The position numbers and the translations under genes were made by a program. The notes beneath the pieces were generated by a model that did not search any database, had not been told where the DNA came from, and saw only the letters and a list, made by a program, of their open reading frames with translations. Shown here piece by piece: positions 8,192 through 16,535 of a stretch of DNA of 64,000 nucleotides (its first letter is position 1; each line of letters begins with the position of its first letter). The stretch comes from Saccharibacillus sacchari DSM 19268 (GTDB taxonomy: Bacteria; Bacillota; Bacilli; Paenibacillales; Paenibacillaceae): positions 2,604,017-2,668,016 of the forward strand of contig NZ_KK073875.1 in assembly GCF_000585395.1 (NCBI RefSeq). Direction: 5' to 3'.

Positions 8192-8821
8192 ATGAAAGAG
8201 TTCAGATTGTACGCGATTACCGGGGAGAATTTTCATCCCGGCCGCGAACTGGCGGAAGTGATGGAGCAGGCGATTTTGGGCGGCGCGGATATTATTCAAT
8301 TTCGGGATAAGCATAGCGGGAAAGAAGAACTGCTGCGCAAAGCAAAAGTGCTGCGGGAGCTGACCCGGCGATACGGCATTCCTTTTATCGTCAATGATCA
8401 TGTGGAGTTGGCGCTTGAAGTCGATGCGGACGGGATTCATCTGGGGCAGGGCGATCTGAAGCTTTCCGAAGCGCGTCGGATCGTGGGCAGCAAGATTATC
8501 GGGATCTCCACGCATGCGATCGAAGAAGCGTTGGCGGCGCAGGAAGAGGGAGCGGATTATATCGGCGCCGGACCGGTGTACGCCACGCAGACGAAGCTCG
8601 ACGTCGTGGCTCCGGTAGGGCTGGACTATATCCGCGAAGTATCGCGGCGGATTAGCATTCCGTTCGTGGCGATCGGCGGGATCAAGCTTGGCAACGCGGA
8701 CGAAGTGATTGACGCGGGAGCAACGAGACTGTGCGCGATCAGCGAGATCGTCGGCAGCGAAGATCCCGCCGGCGCGTGCCGCGCGTTTATCGACAAGCTG
8801 GAGCGGAAGGAGCGTGCATAG
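8192..8821 (+). CDS. thiE: Thiamine phosphate synthase (ThiE/TenI family)
   Basis: 209 residues from the ATG at 8192, preceded by AAAGGAG; an earlier in-frame ATG at 8153 has no ribosome binding site. The TIM-barrel landmarks of ThiE are present: [49 protein letters not shown] and FVAIGGI. ThiE couples hydroxymethylpyrimidine pyrophosphate to the thiazole phosphate to make thiamine phosphate. The close relative TenI (thiazole tautomerase) often sits in thiO-thiS-thiG clusters, but TenI lacks the QFR-K and GP-Y-T-TK residues seen here, so ThiE activity is favoured. The position between thiF and thiS would fit either. Confidence 0.85.
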   Translation: MKEFRLYAITGENFHPGRELAEVMEQAILGGADIIQFRDKHSGKEELLRKAKVLRELTRRYGIPFIVNDHVELALEVDADGIHLGQGDLKLSEARRIVGSKIIGISTHAIEEALAAQEEGADYIGAGPVYATQTKLDVVAPVGLDYIREVSRRISIPFVAIGGIKLGNADEVIDAGATRLCAISEIVGSEDPAGACRAFIDKLERKERA

Positions 8822-8824
8822 CGG

Positions 8825-9025
8825 ATGGCGGAATTGACGATCAACGGCAAGCGGAAAGAACTGGATGCCGATACGCTGGCGGATGTCGTGGAGCTGCTCG
8901 GCCTCGGCGGCCGCCCGGTCGTGGCCGAAGTGAACGGAGAAGTTGTCGCGTCGGAAAAATGGGCAGAGACGCAAGTGGCAAGCGGAATGAAGATCGAGTT
9001 GGTTCATTTTGTGGGAGGGGGCTGA
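8825..9025 (+). CDS. thiS: Sulfur-carrier protein ThiS
   Basis: A 66-residue ubiquitin-like protein starting 3 bases after thiE and ending in the required Gly-Gly tail (HFVGGG). The opening [11 protein letters not shown] and the middle [12 protein letters not shown] are typical of ThiS. The C-terminal glycine is adenylated by ThiF, converted to a thiocarboxylate, and donates sulfur to ThiG. The tight spacing to thiE and thiG indicates a translationally coupled operon. Confidence 0.95.
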   Translation: MAELTINGKRKELDADTLADVVELLGLGGRPVVAEVNGEVVASEKWAETQVASGMKIELVHFVGGG

Positions 9026-9030
9026 AAAAG

Positions 9031-9873
9031 GTGGATGTTCGAAAAATCAGCGATCAAGCGCAAAGCCGTGCGGAATTAGGCGATGCGGCCGGGGCGGCGA
9101 GAGATACGTGGCGGATCGGGGACGAGGAAATGACGTCGAGATTTTTCCTCGGGACGGGACTGTTTCCGAATCCGTTCGTGCAAAACGAGGCGATCGCCGC
9201 ATCGGGCGCGGAAGTGCTGACGTTCGCGATCCGGCGTGTGGATCTGGAGTCGGCGGAAGACGATTCGATCCTTCAGCATTTGGAGCCGGGGAAGTTTCGC
9301 TTTTTGCCCAACACGTCGGGTTCGCGCACGGCGGAAGAAGCGGTGCGCATTGCAAGGCTGGCGCGGGCATCCGGTCTTAGCGACTGGATCAAGGTCGAGA
9401 TCAGCGCCAACGAGCGCACGCTGCTGCCCGATCCGATCGAGACGCTTCGCGCGACGGAGATTCTGGTGAAAGAAGGCTTCACGGTACTGCCGTATATCTC
9501 GGACGATCCCGTGATCTGCCGCAAGCTGGAAGAGGCAGGCGCGGCGGCGATCATGCCCGGCGGTGCGCCGATCGGCACGGGACTAGGCATTCTCAACCCG
9601 TACAACATCGGCCTGATCGCCGAAGAAGCGAACGTGCCGGTGATCGTCGATGCGGGCCTCGGCACGGCCAGCGACGCGGCGCTGGCGATGGAACTGGGCG
9701 CGGCCGCGATCCTGATGAACACGCCCGTCGCCAAAGCGCAGGACCCCGTCGGCATGGCGCTCGCGATGAAGCTGGCGATCGAAGGCGGAAGACTCGCGTA
9801 TCTGTCGGGACGGATGGGCAAAAAGAAATATGCGTCGGCGAGCAGCGGATTCGACGCGTTAAAAGTGGAGTGA
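9031..9873 (+). CDS. thiG: Thiazole synthase ThiG
   Basis: 280 residues from a GTG at 9031, preceded at 9-base spacing by GGGAGGGGG that overlaps the end of thiS. The core is Thi[34 protein letters not shown] with the Schiff-base Lys, [20 protein letters not shown] and [20 protein letters not shown]. It condenses 1-deoxyxylulose phosphate, dehydroglycine from ThiO and sulfur from ThiS into the thiazole. The N-terminus is about 25 residues longer than in Bacillus ThiG; the ATG at 9130 would remove the strand WRIGDEEM that aligns with the usual start, so a start between 9031 and about 9110 is likely. Confidence 0.93.
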   Translation: MDVRKISDQAQSRAELGDAAGAARDTWRIGDEEMTSRFFLGTGLFPNPFVQNEAIAASGAEVLTFAIRRVDLESAEDDSILQHLEPGKFRFLPNTSGSRTAEEAVRIARLARASGLSDWIKVEISANERTLLPDPIETLRATEILVKEGFTVLPYISDDPVICRKLEEAGAAAIMPGGAPIGTGLGILNPYNIGLIAEEANVPVIVDAGLGTASDAALAMELGAAAILMNTPVAKAQDPVGMALAMKLAIEGGRLAYLSGRMGKKKYASASSGFDALKVE

Positions 9874-9942
9874 TCCGAAGGGCAGGGAACTTCATGCAAA
9901 GGATCGGTGAAGCGGCGGAAAGTTTGAAAGGGGGACGGGCGC

Positions 9943-11211
9943 ATGAATGAGTCGTTTATCGTGCTGGGCGGCGGCATTATCGGATTGTCCTGCGCGCTGG
10001 AACTGCGGCTGCGCGGCGCTGACGTGACCGTGCTGGAAGCCGGGGAATGCGGCGGGCAAGCTTCCGGGGCGGCGGCCGGGATGCTGGCGCCGTATTCGGA
10101 GAATCCGGAATATCCGGACGAATTTTTCCGGCTGTGCCGGGAAAGCCTGGAGCTGTATCCGCAGTGGCAGCGCAGAGTCAGGGAATTGTCCGGCATGGAC
10201 TTCGAGTATACGGAGTGCGGGAGTCTGTACGCCGCTTACCACGAAGCGGATCTGCTTGCGCTGGAAGGTCGGCTGCACTGGCAGCGGCAGCACGGTTCGA
10301 GCGGCGAGATTCTGCGCGGCGCGGAGCTGTTCGCGGCGGAGCCGGGATTGTCGCGCGAGGTTGTAGCGGCGCTGCGCACGCCGGAGGAAAGCCATATTTA
10401 CGCGCCGGACTTCGTCGAAGCGCTTAAATCCGCCTGCTTGAAGGCGGGGGTTGTCGTGCGCGAACGGCTCGGCGAACTTGAGCCGACGGAGTGGGAACGC
10501 GGGGTGGAAGTGCGGGGGAACGGCGGATTCGACGCCGAAAGTCCGTTGGAACTTGCCCGGAGAGCGGATGACGGGAAGGGTCAAATGCCCGGAGGCGTCG
10601 ATCCGACTGCGGAGAACGGGATTCTCACCTCCGGCGAAGCCGTATTCCGCGCGGATCGGCTCGTGATCTGCACCGGAGCTTGGGCCGGGAAATTGTCCGG
10701 CCGCTTGGGTCTTCGCCTGCCCGTGCAGCCGATACGCGGGCAGATCTGCGCCTACGAATGGGGCGCCGGGGAGGAAGATCATGTGCCGGTACGGCATATG
10801 ATCTTCGGCAGCCAGGGCTATCTGGTGCAAAAAGCGAACGGGACGTTGGTTTGCGGCGCGTCCGAAGACGTCGCGGGCTTCGATACGAGCGTGACCGAGC
10901 GCGGCATCGCGCGCCTGCTTCGCTGGAACAAGCGGGTGCTGCCCGCGCTCGGGCAGGCGCAGCCGTTCCACCGCTGGGCCGGGCTGCGCCCGGCGACGCT
11001 CGACGGCCGCCCGCTGATCGGGCGGCTGGAAAGAGCGGAGCGAATCATCTTCGCGGCAGGCCATTACCGCAACGGGATCCTGCTCAGTCCGGCGACCGCG
11101 AAGCGGGTCGCGGATTTGGCCGAAGGCCGCAAGGCAGAGCCTTGGCAGGCGGCGTTTCGGCCGGAACGGTTCCACGCGGTCGCCTCGCGCGCCGGATCCG
11201 GCTCGCGTTAG
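9943..11211 (+). CDS. thiO: Glycine oxidase ThiO
   Basis: 422 residues, an FAD-dependent DAO-family oxidase. An N-terminal Rossmann motif (FIVLGGGIIGLSCALELRLRG) and E at the end of strand 2 bind FAD; QASGAAAGMLAPYSE is a ThiO signature, and the C-terminal WAGLRPATLDGRPLIG and AAGHYRNGILLSP complete the fold. It oxidises glycine to the imine used by ThiG. It is the last gene of the riboswitch operon. The protein is about 50 residues longer than typical ThiO because of a Gly/Asp-rich insertion around residues 185-225. A terminator follows at 11313. Confidence 0.92.
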   Translation: MNESFIVLGGGIIGLSCALELRLRGADVTVLEAGECGGQASGAAAGMLAPYSENPEYPDEFFRLCRESLELYPQWQRRVRELSGMDFEYTECGSLYAAYHEADLLALEGRLHWQRQHGSSGEILRGAELFAAEPGLSREVVAALRTPEESHIYAPDFVEALKSACLKAGVVVRERLGELEPTEWERGVEVRGNGGFDAESPLELARRADDGKGQMPGGVDPTAENGILTSGEAVFRADRLVICTGAWAGKLSGRLGLRLPVQPIRGQICAYEWGAGEEDHVPVRHMIFGSQGYLVQKANGTLVCGASEDVAGFDTSVTERGIARLLRWNKRVLPALGQAQPFHRWAGLRPATLDGRPLIGRLERAERIIFAAGHYRNGILLSPATAKRVADLAEGRKAEPWQAAFRPERFHAVASRAGSGSR

Positions 11212-11265
11212 CCGCAGCGCGGCGAAAAGGCGTCTAAAACGGGTACCTTTTCAACGTTGAAAGCA

Positions 11266-11306
11266 AGGTTATGCCCGAATGAAACGCACCTGAAGCGTGT
11301 GCCTGG
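11266..11306. repeat. Diverged relative of the 89-bp hairpin repeat
   Basis: AAGGTTATGCCCGAATGAAACGCACCTGAAGCGTGTGC resembles, at about 33 of 38 positions by eye, the reverse complement of the hairpin unit at 50988-51165. It lies just before the thiO terminator. It lacks the second arm, so it is probably a decayed copy. Confidence 0.5.
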
Positions 11307-11312
11307 GGCTTG

Positions 11313-11354
11313 GGAGCGCTAACGGATCGCATGTCCGTTAACGCTCCTTTTTTT
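11313..11354 (+). terminator. Terminator of the thiamine operon
   Basis: GGAGCGcTAACGGA (11313-11326) pairs with TCCGTTAaCGCTCC (11334-11347) around a 7-base loop and is followed by seven T residues. Confidence 0.9.
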
Positions 11355-11362
11355 CGCGGGTT

Positions 11363-11516
11363 TCGTTTTTAACGGATTCAGACGACGCTTAGCAGCAAAA
11401 ACATGCGATTTATCCCCTTAAAAGCTCGACTTTTCCGAGTTAAATGTCATCTCGATCCGTTAAAATTTCCGCTCGCCCAAAAATGTCCGCTAAGCGTCGC
11501 CTGTATCCGTTAAAAG
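11363..11516. repeat. Imperfect palindrome between thiO and the VanR-like gene
   Basis: The left arm TTTTTAACGGATTCAGACGA continues into CGCTTAGC (about 11366-11390). The right arm (about 11488-11516) contains the reverse complement with a few mismatches (GCTAAGCGTCGCCTGTATCC). A loop of roughly 100 bases separates them. There is no coding potential. The rest of the stretch up to 11786 shows no gene. Confidence 0.55.
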
Positions 11517-11786
11517 CATCGGAGCCGGAGCCTGTTTAAATCTGCTTTGCCGGTCGAGCATGGGCCCTTCATGCGCAGCCGCTTCGCCTCGCGAATTTCG
11601 ATACCCGCTTCGTATTCGTGCTTTTGAACCGCCGTTTTCCCCGGCCTTTGCGCCGACTCTTTTTCCGCGTAAAATGAAACCATGCTGCCTCCGCCGCCAT
11701 CGCGGCACGCAAGCGGCCTGTTTTTAAAATCCACGGCTTCGGCGATTCGCTTTTTCCGAAGCCTGCATACAAGGAGCGAACCTATC

Positions 11787-12479
11787 ATGAAAGGTGCCAC
11801 AATCCTGATCGCGGACGACGAGAAAGAAATCGCCGACCTGGTCGCGCTGCATTTGGAGAAGGAAGGGTATCGGACGCTGACGACGCAGGACGGGCGGGAA
11901 GCGGTACGCATCGCGCAGGCCCAACCGATCGATCTGGTCATTTTGGATATCATGATGCCGCATATGGACGGGTACGAGGTGACGCGGCAGATTCGGGAAC
12001 AGCACCGGATGCCGATCATTTTTCTCAGCGCCAAGACGTCCGACCTCGATAAAATCACGGGGCTCGTGATCGGCGCGGACGATTACATGACCAAGCCGTT
12101 CAATCCGATGGAGCTGGTCGCCCGGGTGAACGCGCAGATTCGCCGTTCGACGCAGCTCAACGTGCCGGAAAAACGCAGCTCCGTGCTGGAAACGAATGGG
12201 CTGACGATCGATCCGGAACAACGCGAAGTGAAAGTGTACGGCAAAGTGGTCGAGCTGACGCCGAAAGAGTTCGATATTCTCTATCTGCTCGCCGGCCATC
12301 CGAAAAAAGTGTTCAGCGCCGAAAATATTTTCCGTCATGTCTGGGGTGACGATTATTTCGAGAGCGGCAATACGGTGATGGTGCATATCCGTACCCTGCG
12401 CCGCAAGCTGGGAGAGGACGTCGAGAAGAACAAATGGATCAAGACCGTCTGGGGCGTCGGGTACGCGTTCAATGGCTAG
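11787..12479 (+). CDS. OmpR/VanR-family response regulator
   Basis: 230 residues from the ATG at 11787 with AAGGAG 10 bases upstream; an earlier in-frame start at 11682 adds a non-conserved tail. The receiver domain (1-120) has the acidic pair DDE, the phospho-acceptor Asp in LVILDIMMPHMDGYE, the conserved Thr/Ser position and Lys in DDYMTKPFNPMEL. The OmpR winged helix (about 130-228) ends RTLRRKLGEDVEKNKWIKTVWGVGY. It would be phosphorylated by the kinase whose gene overlaps its stop by 8 bases, and probably controls the downstream VanY-like gene. Confidence 0.95.
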   Translation: MKGATILIADDEKEIADLVALHLEKEGYRTLTTQDGREAVRIAQAQPIDLVILDIMMPHMDGYEVTRQIREQHRMPIIFLSAKTSDLDKITGLVIGADDYMTKPFNPMELVARVNAQIRRSTQLNVPEKRSSVLETNGLTIDPEQREVKVYGKVVELTPKEFDILYLLAGHPKKVFSAENIFRHVWGDDYFESGNTVMVHIRTLRRKLGEDVEKNKWIKTVWGVGYAFNG

Positions 12480-13596
12480 GCTGACGAGCAGTTTCCGCAT
12501 GCGGATGATCCTGCTGCTGGGCTTGAGCATGCTGTTGTCCGGCGGCGTTACCTACGCGATCTACAAAGCGCTTCAGGTCTATTACGTGGAAAATGCCAAA
12601 GTCGGCGACCCCATGGCTAATTTTCGTCGTTTTATCCGCGATGTCGGCGACTTGAATTTTTTCCTGATCTTTTTCGTGCCGCTGGCGATTTTGTTTTTCT
12701 TTCTTTTGACCAAGCCGTATTCCCGTTATTTCCGCGAGATTTCGACGGGGATCAATCGGCTCGCGAACGGAGACTTCGAGGGCAAGGTGCAGATCGAATC
12801 CAACGACGAGTTCGGCAGCATCGCGGCGGACATGAACGCGGCGGGCGAAAAGCTCAAGAAAGCCGTGGAGCGCGGCGACTTCGCCGAAAGCAGCAAAGAT
12901 CAGCTCGTGCTGAATCTCGCCCATGATCTGCGTACGCCGCTGACGTCGGTGCTCGGCTATCTGGACGTCATTTTGCGCAGCGACGAGCTGACGCAGGAGC
13001 AGATCAAGCATTACACGACGATCGCCTTCACCAAGTCCAAAAGGCTGGAGCGGCTGGTCGACGAACTGTTCGAGATTACGCGCATGAACTACGGCATGCT
13101 GACGCTCGACACGCAGACGCTGGATCTCGGCGAACTGCTGGTGCAGATGAACGAAGAGATGTATCCGGTATTCGAGCAAAACGGCCTGGCCGCCCGGACC
13201 GACATCCAACCGGACGTGATCATACAAGGCGACGGCGAGCTGCTGGCGCGGGTATTCGAGAATCTGCTGATGAATGCGGCACGTTACGGACAAGACGGTC
13301 GGTATATCGATATCGCCTGCCGGATCGAAGGACAAGAAGCGGTCGTGAGCGTAACCAACTACGGCAATTCGATTCCGGCAAATGAGCTGCCGCATCTGTT
13401 CGAAATGTTCTACACCGGCGATCGCGCGCGGGTGCAGAGTCATCAGGGCGGCGGTACGGGACTGGGGCTTTTTATCGCCAAAAATATTGTGGAACGCCAT
13501 AAAGGCAGGATTTCCGCGCAAAGCGACGTCGTGCGCACGGAGTTCGAAGTGCGGTTGCCGGACAGCTTGCCTCAAGCCGATCCGACGCCGTTTTAA
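12472..13596 (+). CDS. VanS-like sensor histidine kinase
   Basis: 374 residues. Two membrane helices (about 12-32 and 62-82) bracket a short extracellular loop of about 30 residues. HAMP (about 84-138) follows, then HisKA with VLNLAHDLRTPLTSVLGYLD (His about 150) and HATPase_c (ENLLMNAARYG, GGTGLGLFIAKNIVERH). Small-loop kinases of this type usually sense envelope stress or membrane-bound cues. The gene overlaps the response-regulator gene by 8 bases, indicating coupled translation. The resemblance to VanS rests on the architecture and the downstream VanY-like gene; vanHAX ligase genes are absent, so vancomycin resistance should not be assumed. Confidence 0.93.
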   Translation: MARLTSSFRMRMILLLGLSMLLSGGVTYAIYKALQVYYVENAKVGDPMANFRRFIRDVGDLNFFLIFFVPLAILFFFLLTKPYSRYFREISTGINRLANGDFEGKVQIESNDEFGSIAADMNAAGEKLKKAVERGDFAESSKDQLVLNLAHDLRTPLTSVLGYLDVILRSDELTQEQIKHYTTIAFTKSKRLERLVDELFEITRMNYGMLTLDTQTLDLGELLVQMNEEMYPVFEQNGLAARTDIQPDVIIQGDGELLARVFENLLMNAARYGQDGRYIDIACRIEGQEAVVSVTNYGNSIPANELPHLFEMFYTGDRARVQSHQGGGTGLGLFIAKNIVERHKGRISAQSDVVRTEFEVRLPDSLPQADPTPF

Positions 13597-13680
13597 GAAA
13601 AACTTTAGATTCGTCCATGCTTTTTCTTAAGCGACTCCTCGTATTCTTAGGGTAGAAGAGGGATAGGAGGATTTCGACGC

Positions 13681-14544
13681 ATGAAAAAGCGGGGTTTCAC
13701 TGCGGTAATTATCATATTGCTATTGATTATTGCGGTCTTTAAGTTGACGGAGCAACGAAGCGGTTCGGCAGAGTCGGCGGACGGGCTGATCCAGGAGATC
13801 GCTTTGCGCAACAGCGGACAGTCGTTGCAGGTTGCGGAAGATCAGCTGTACTCCGGAGATCTGCTGCTCGTGAACGGCGACTATCCGATGCGGCCGCAAG
13901 GCACTCAGGCAGACGTGACGGAGCTGTTCGGCCATTCGGAGCTGACGGGGCCGGCTTCGCTGCTTGATCGTGAGATTCGGCTGTCGCGCGGGGTAGCGTT
14001 GAAATTCGTCGTCATGGTCGATGCGGCCGCGAACGGGGGCGTCGAGCATTTTCTCGTCAGCAGCGGATATCGCGACGAGCTGGAACAAAGCCGATTGTAT
14101 AAGGAAAAAGGTTCGGATTACGCGCTTCCGCCCGGCTACAGCGAGCATCATCTGGGCTTGGCGCTGGATATCGGTTCGACGGAAGGGCCGATGGCCGAGG
14201 CGAAGGAAGGCGAGTGGTTGGAGAAAAACGCGGCCCGTTACGGCTTCGTGCTGCGTTATCCGGCAGACAAAACGGGGATCACCGGCATTTCGTTCGAGCC
14301 GTGGCATTTTCGTTACGTCGGTCTGCCTCACAGCCTGTTAATGAAGAAAAACAATCTCGTGCTGGAAGAGTATCTGACGCTGTTGGAAGAGAAAGAAGCG
14401 ATTACGACCACCGTTAACGGCAGGGAGTACGAGGTCTGTTATTACGCGCCGGATCGTCTGTCGGAGTTGAAAATACCGAAAGGCCGCGACTATGCCCTGT
14501 CAGGCGATAACCGCGGCGGCTTAATACTGACTCTGTATCCGTAA
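13681..14544 (+). CDS. VanY-like D-Ala-D-Ala carboxypeptidase (M15B)
   Basis: 287 residues with an N-terminal membrane anchor (about 5-22) that places the enzyme outside the membrane. The M15B zinc site is visible: SSGYRDELEQSRLY, the SxHxxGxAxD motif in SEHHLGLALDIG, and the second metal motif EPWHFRYVG. It would trim the terminal D-Ala from peptidoglycan stem peptides. It follows the two-component genes by 84 bases; TTCTTAAG and TTCTTAGG 20 bases apart upstream (13624-13651) could be a response-regulator direct repeat, but this is weak. The start is set by GGAGG 10 bases before the ATG. Confidence 0.9.
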   Translation: MKKRGFTAVIIILLLIIAVFKLTEQRSGSAESADGLIQEIALRNSGQSLQVAEDQLYSGDLLLVNGDYPMRPQGTQADVTELFGHSELTGPASLLDREIRLSRGVALKFVVMVDAAANGGVEHFLVSSGYRDELEQSRLYKEKGSDYALPPGYSEHHLGLALDIGSTEGPMAEAKEGEWLEKNAARYGFVLRYPADKTGITGISFEPWHFRYVGLPHSLLMKKNNLVLEEYLTLLEEKEAITTTVNGREYEVCYYAPDRLSELKIPKGRDYALSGDNRGGLILTLYP

Positions 14545-14558
14545 AAGGAAAAAGGGCG

Positions 14559-15665
14559 TCACACGTGCTCGAACATGCGTTCAAGCGCGCTTTTGGCGTC
14601 TTCGGCGATCGTTTGCGGAACTTGGATGATCCCTGTCGGCTCCCCGCGGTCGATGCATTCCAAAGACCAGAGCAGATGCGGCAGGTCGATCCGGTTCATG
14701 GTCAGGCATGGGCAGAGGTCCGGATTGAGCGAGACGATCTGCTGTTCCGGGTGCTGCGCGGCAAGGCGTCGAACCAAATTCATCTCGGTGCCGACTGACC
14801 ATTTGCTGCCCGGAGGGGCTTCGTTGATCCGGTCGATGATGTATTTGGTGGAACCGGCGTCGTCGGCGGCGATCACGACGTCATGCGTACACTCCGGATG
14901 GACGATCACGCGCACCTCGGGGTCCAAGCGTTTCGTTTCTTCGATCTGCGCGACGGTGAATTTCTCGTGCACCGAGCAGTGGCCTTTCCATAAAATAATC
15001 CGAACGTCTTCAGGGTTCTGATCCGTCAGCAGGCGCTGCGCATACGGATCCCACACCGCCATCTCGTCCAGCGGAATGCCCAGTTGGAACGCCGTATTGC
15101 GTCCCAGATGCTGATCCGGCAGGAACAGGATGCGTTTGCGCTGCTTGAGCGCCCACGCGATGACTTGGCGGGCGTTGGACGAGGTGACGGTCGCGCCGCC
15201 GTGGCGGCCGACGAACGCTTTGATCTCGGCGGTGGAATTGACGTACGTCAGCGGCAGGATGCTATCGCCGACTTGTTCGGTCAACAGGCGCCAGGCAATT
15301 TCGGTCTGGGCCATATTCGCCATGTCCGCCATCGAGCAGCCTGCGCGCATATCGGGCAAAATGACCTTTTGCTGCGGTTGGGTCAGAATATCGCACGTCT
15401 CGGCCATGAAATGCACGCCGCAAAACACGATATGGCGCGCTTTGGTATTTTGGGCGGACAGGCGTGCCAGTTCCAGCGAATCCCCGGTCATATCGGCAAA
15501 TTGGACAACCTCGTCGCGTTGATAATGGTGCCCGGGGATCAGCAGTTCCTCGCCGTGTTTCTGCTTGATCTCCCTTACCCGGCGCTCCATTTCTTCCGTC
15601 GGGAGATCCCGATACGCGGCCGGCATCATCGGATATTGCGGCATGACTTCATTGAATATCGACAT
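14559..15665 (-). CDS. nadA: Quinolinate synthase NadA
   Basis: 368 residues of the longer Bacillus-type NadA. Visible features include [27 protein letters not shown] (first cluster Cys), [22 protein letters not shown] (second Cys) and the C-terminal [13 protein letters not shown] (third Cys). The three Cys hold a [4Fe-4S] cluster; the enzyme condenses iminoaspartate from NadB with dihydroxyacetone phosphate to quinolinate. The start codon abuts the nadC stop with no gap. The divergent nifS product probably supplies sulfur for the cluster. No clear terminator separates it from the convergent carboxypeptidase gene 14 bases away. Confidence 0.96.
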   Translation of the reverse strand: MSIFNEVMPQYPMMPAAYRDLPTEEMERRVREIKQKHGEELLIPGHHYQRDEVVQFADMTGDSLELARLSAQNTKARHIVFCGVHFMAETCDILTQPQQKVILPDMRAGCSMADMANMAQTEIAWRLLTEQVGDSILPLTYVNSTAEIKAFVGRHGGATVTSSNARQVIAWALKQRKRILFLPDQHLGRNTAFQLGIPLDEMAVWDPYAQRLLTDQNPEDVRIILWKGHCSVHEKFTVAQIEETKRLDPEVRVIVHPECTHDVVIAADDAGSTKYIIDRINEAPPGSKWSVGTEMNLVRRLAAQHPEQQIVSLNPDLCPCLTMNRIDLPHLLWSLECIDRGEPTGIIQVPQTIAEDAKSALERMFEHV

Positions 15666-16535
15666 TTAGTTTACCTGCCTTTCTATGGTCTGCAATCGTT
15701 CGGGGCTGGCTACAATATCCATGCTGATATCCAGGCTGGACACCGAATGGGTCAAAAAGCCGAGCGAGATGTAATGGACTCCCGTGCCTTTGTACGTCGG
15801 AAGCGTGCGCATATGGATCCCGCCGGAAGCTTCCGTGGTGATGTGCGGCGGCGTGAGTTGAGCGAATCGTCTGACCGTGTCGGGATCGCAATTGTCGAAC
15901 ATGATGATGTCCGGACCTGCGGCAATCGCTTCGCGAAGCTGCGCTTCGTCCTCGATCTCCACCTCAATTTTGACCATGTGCCCGTGTTTGGCTTTCGCTT
16001 TGGCGACAGCCGCCGTGATCGAGCCTTCCGCGGCGATATGGTTGTCTTTGATCATGATGCCGTCGTACAAGCCGAACCGATGGTTGTATCCGCCGCCTGC
16101 GGTGACCGCGTATTTTTCCAACATGCGCAGGCCCGGGGTTGTTTTGCGGGTATCGCAGATGCGGATCGATGGATCGTTCAGCGTTTCGATCGCGTTGCGC
16201 GTCGCCGTAGCGATGCCCGACATGCGCTGAAGCAGGTTCAGCACTACGCGTTCGCCCGTCAACAGAACCGAAGGGTTGCCGGACAGCGTCGCGATCGGCT
16301 CGCCGTAGGCGATCGCGTCTCCGTCTTTTTTTAACAGAGACACACGAACCTGGTCATCCAGCACGGAAAAAGCTTCGCGAATCACGTCGACCCCGGCCAC
16401 GATCCCTTCTTGCTTGGCATAGATGACCGCCTGCTGGTTGTCGGAATCCGAGATCAACTGCGCGCTCAGATCCCCGCTGCCGATATCCTCCATGTAAAAC
16501 TGTTCCAACATTTTTCTTAACGCAATACGCTGCAT
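15666..16535 (-). CDS. nadC: Nicotinate-nucleotide pyrophosphorylase (quinolinate phosphoribosyltransferase)
   Basis: 289 residues from the ATG at 16535, preceded by AAAGGA; a much longer frame exists upstream but runs antiparallel in sense to nothing conserved and lies inside nadB. The family motifs are present: EDIGSGDLS near the N-terminus, LNLLQRMSGIAT, ICDTRKTTPGLRMLEKYAV, GGGYNHRFGLYDGIMIKDNH and KIEVEIE. The enzyme converts quinolinate and PRPP to nicotinate mononucleotide. It overlaps the end of nadB by 19 bases and abuts nadA, so the three are translationally coupled. Confidence 0.96.
   Translation of the reverse strand: MQRIALRKMLEQFYMEDIGSGDLSAQLISDSDNQQAVIYAKQEGIVAGVDVIREAFSVLDDQVRVSLLKKDGDAIAYGEPIATLSGNPSVLLTGERVVLNLLQRMSGIATATRNAIETLNDPSIRICDTRKTTPGLRMLEKYAVTAGGGYNHRFGLYDGIMIKDNHIAAEGSITAAVAKAKAKHGHMVKIEVEIEDEAQLREAIAAGPDIIMFDNCDPDTVRRFAQLTPPHITTEASGGIHMRTLPTYKGTGVHYISLGFLTHSVSSLDISMDIVASPERLQTIERQVN

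Noticed and set aside
9892-11175. A 427-codon open frame antisense to thiO
   Set aside because: Shadow of the thiO coding sequence; no ribosome binding site and an Arg/Pro/Gln-rich product.
11787-14544. A functional glycopeptide-resistance cluster
   Set aside because: Only regulator, sensor and carboxypeptidase genes are present; the dehydrogenase, ligase and dipeptidase genes are missing from the window.
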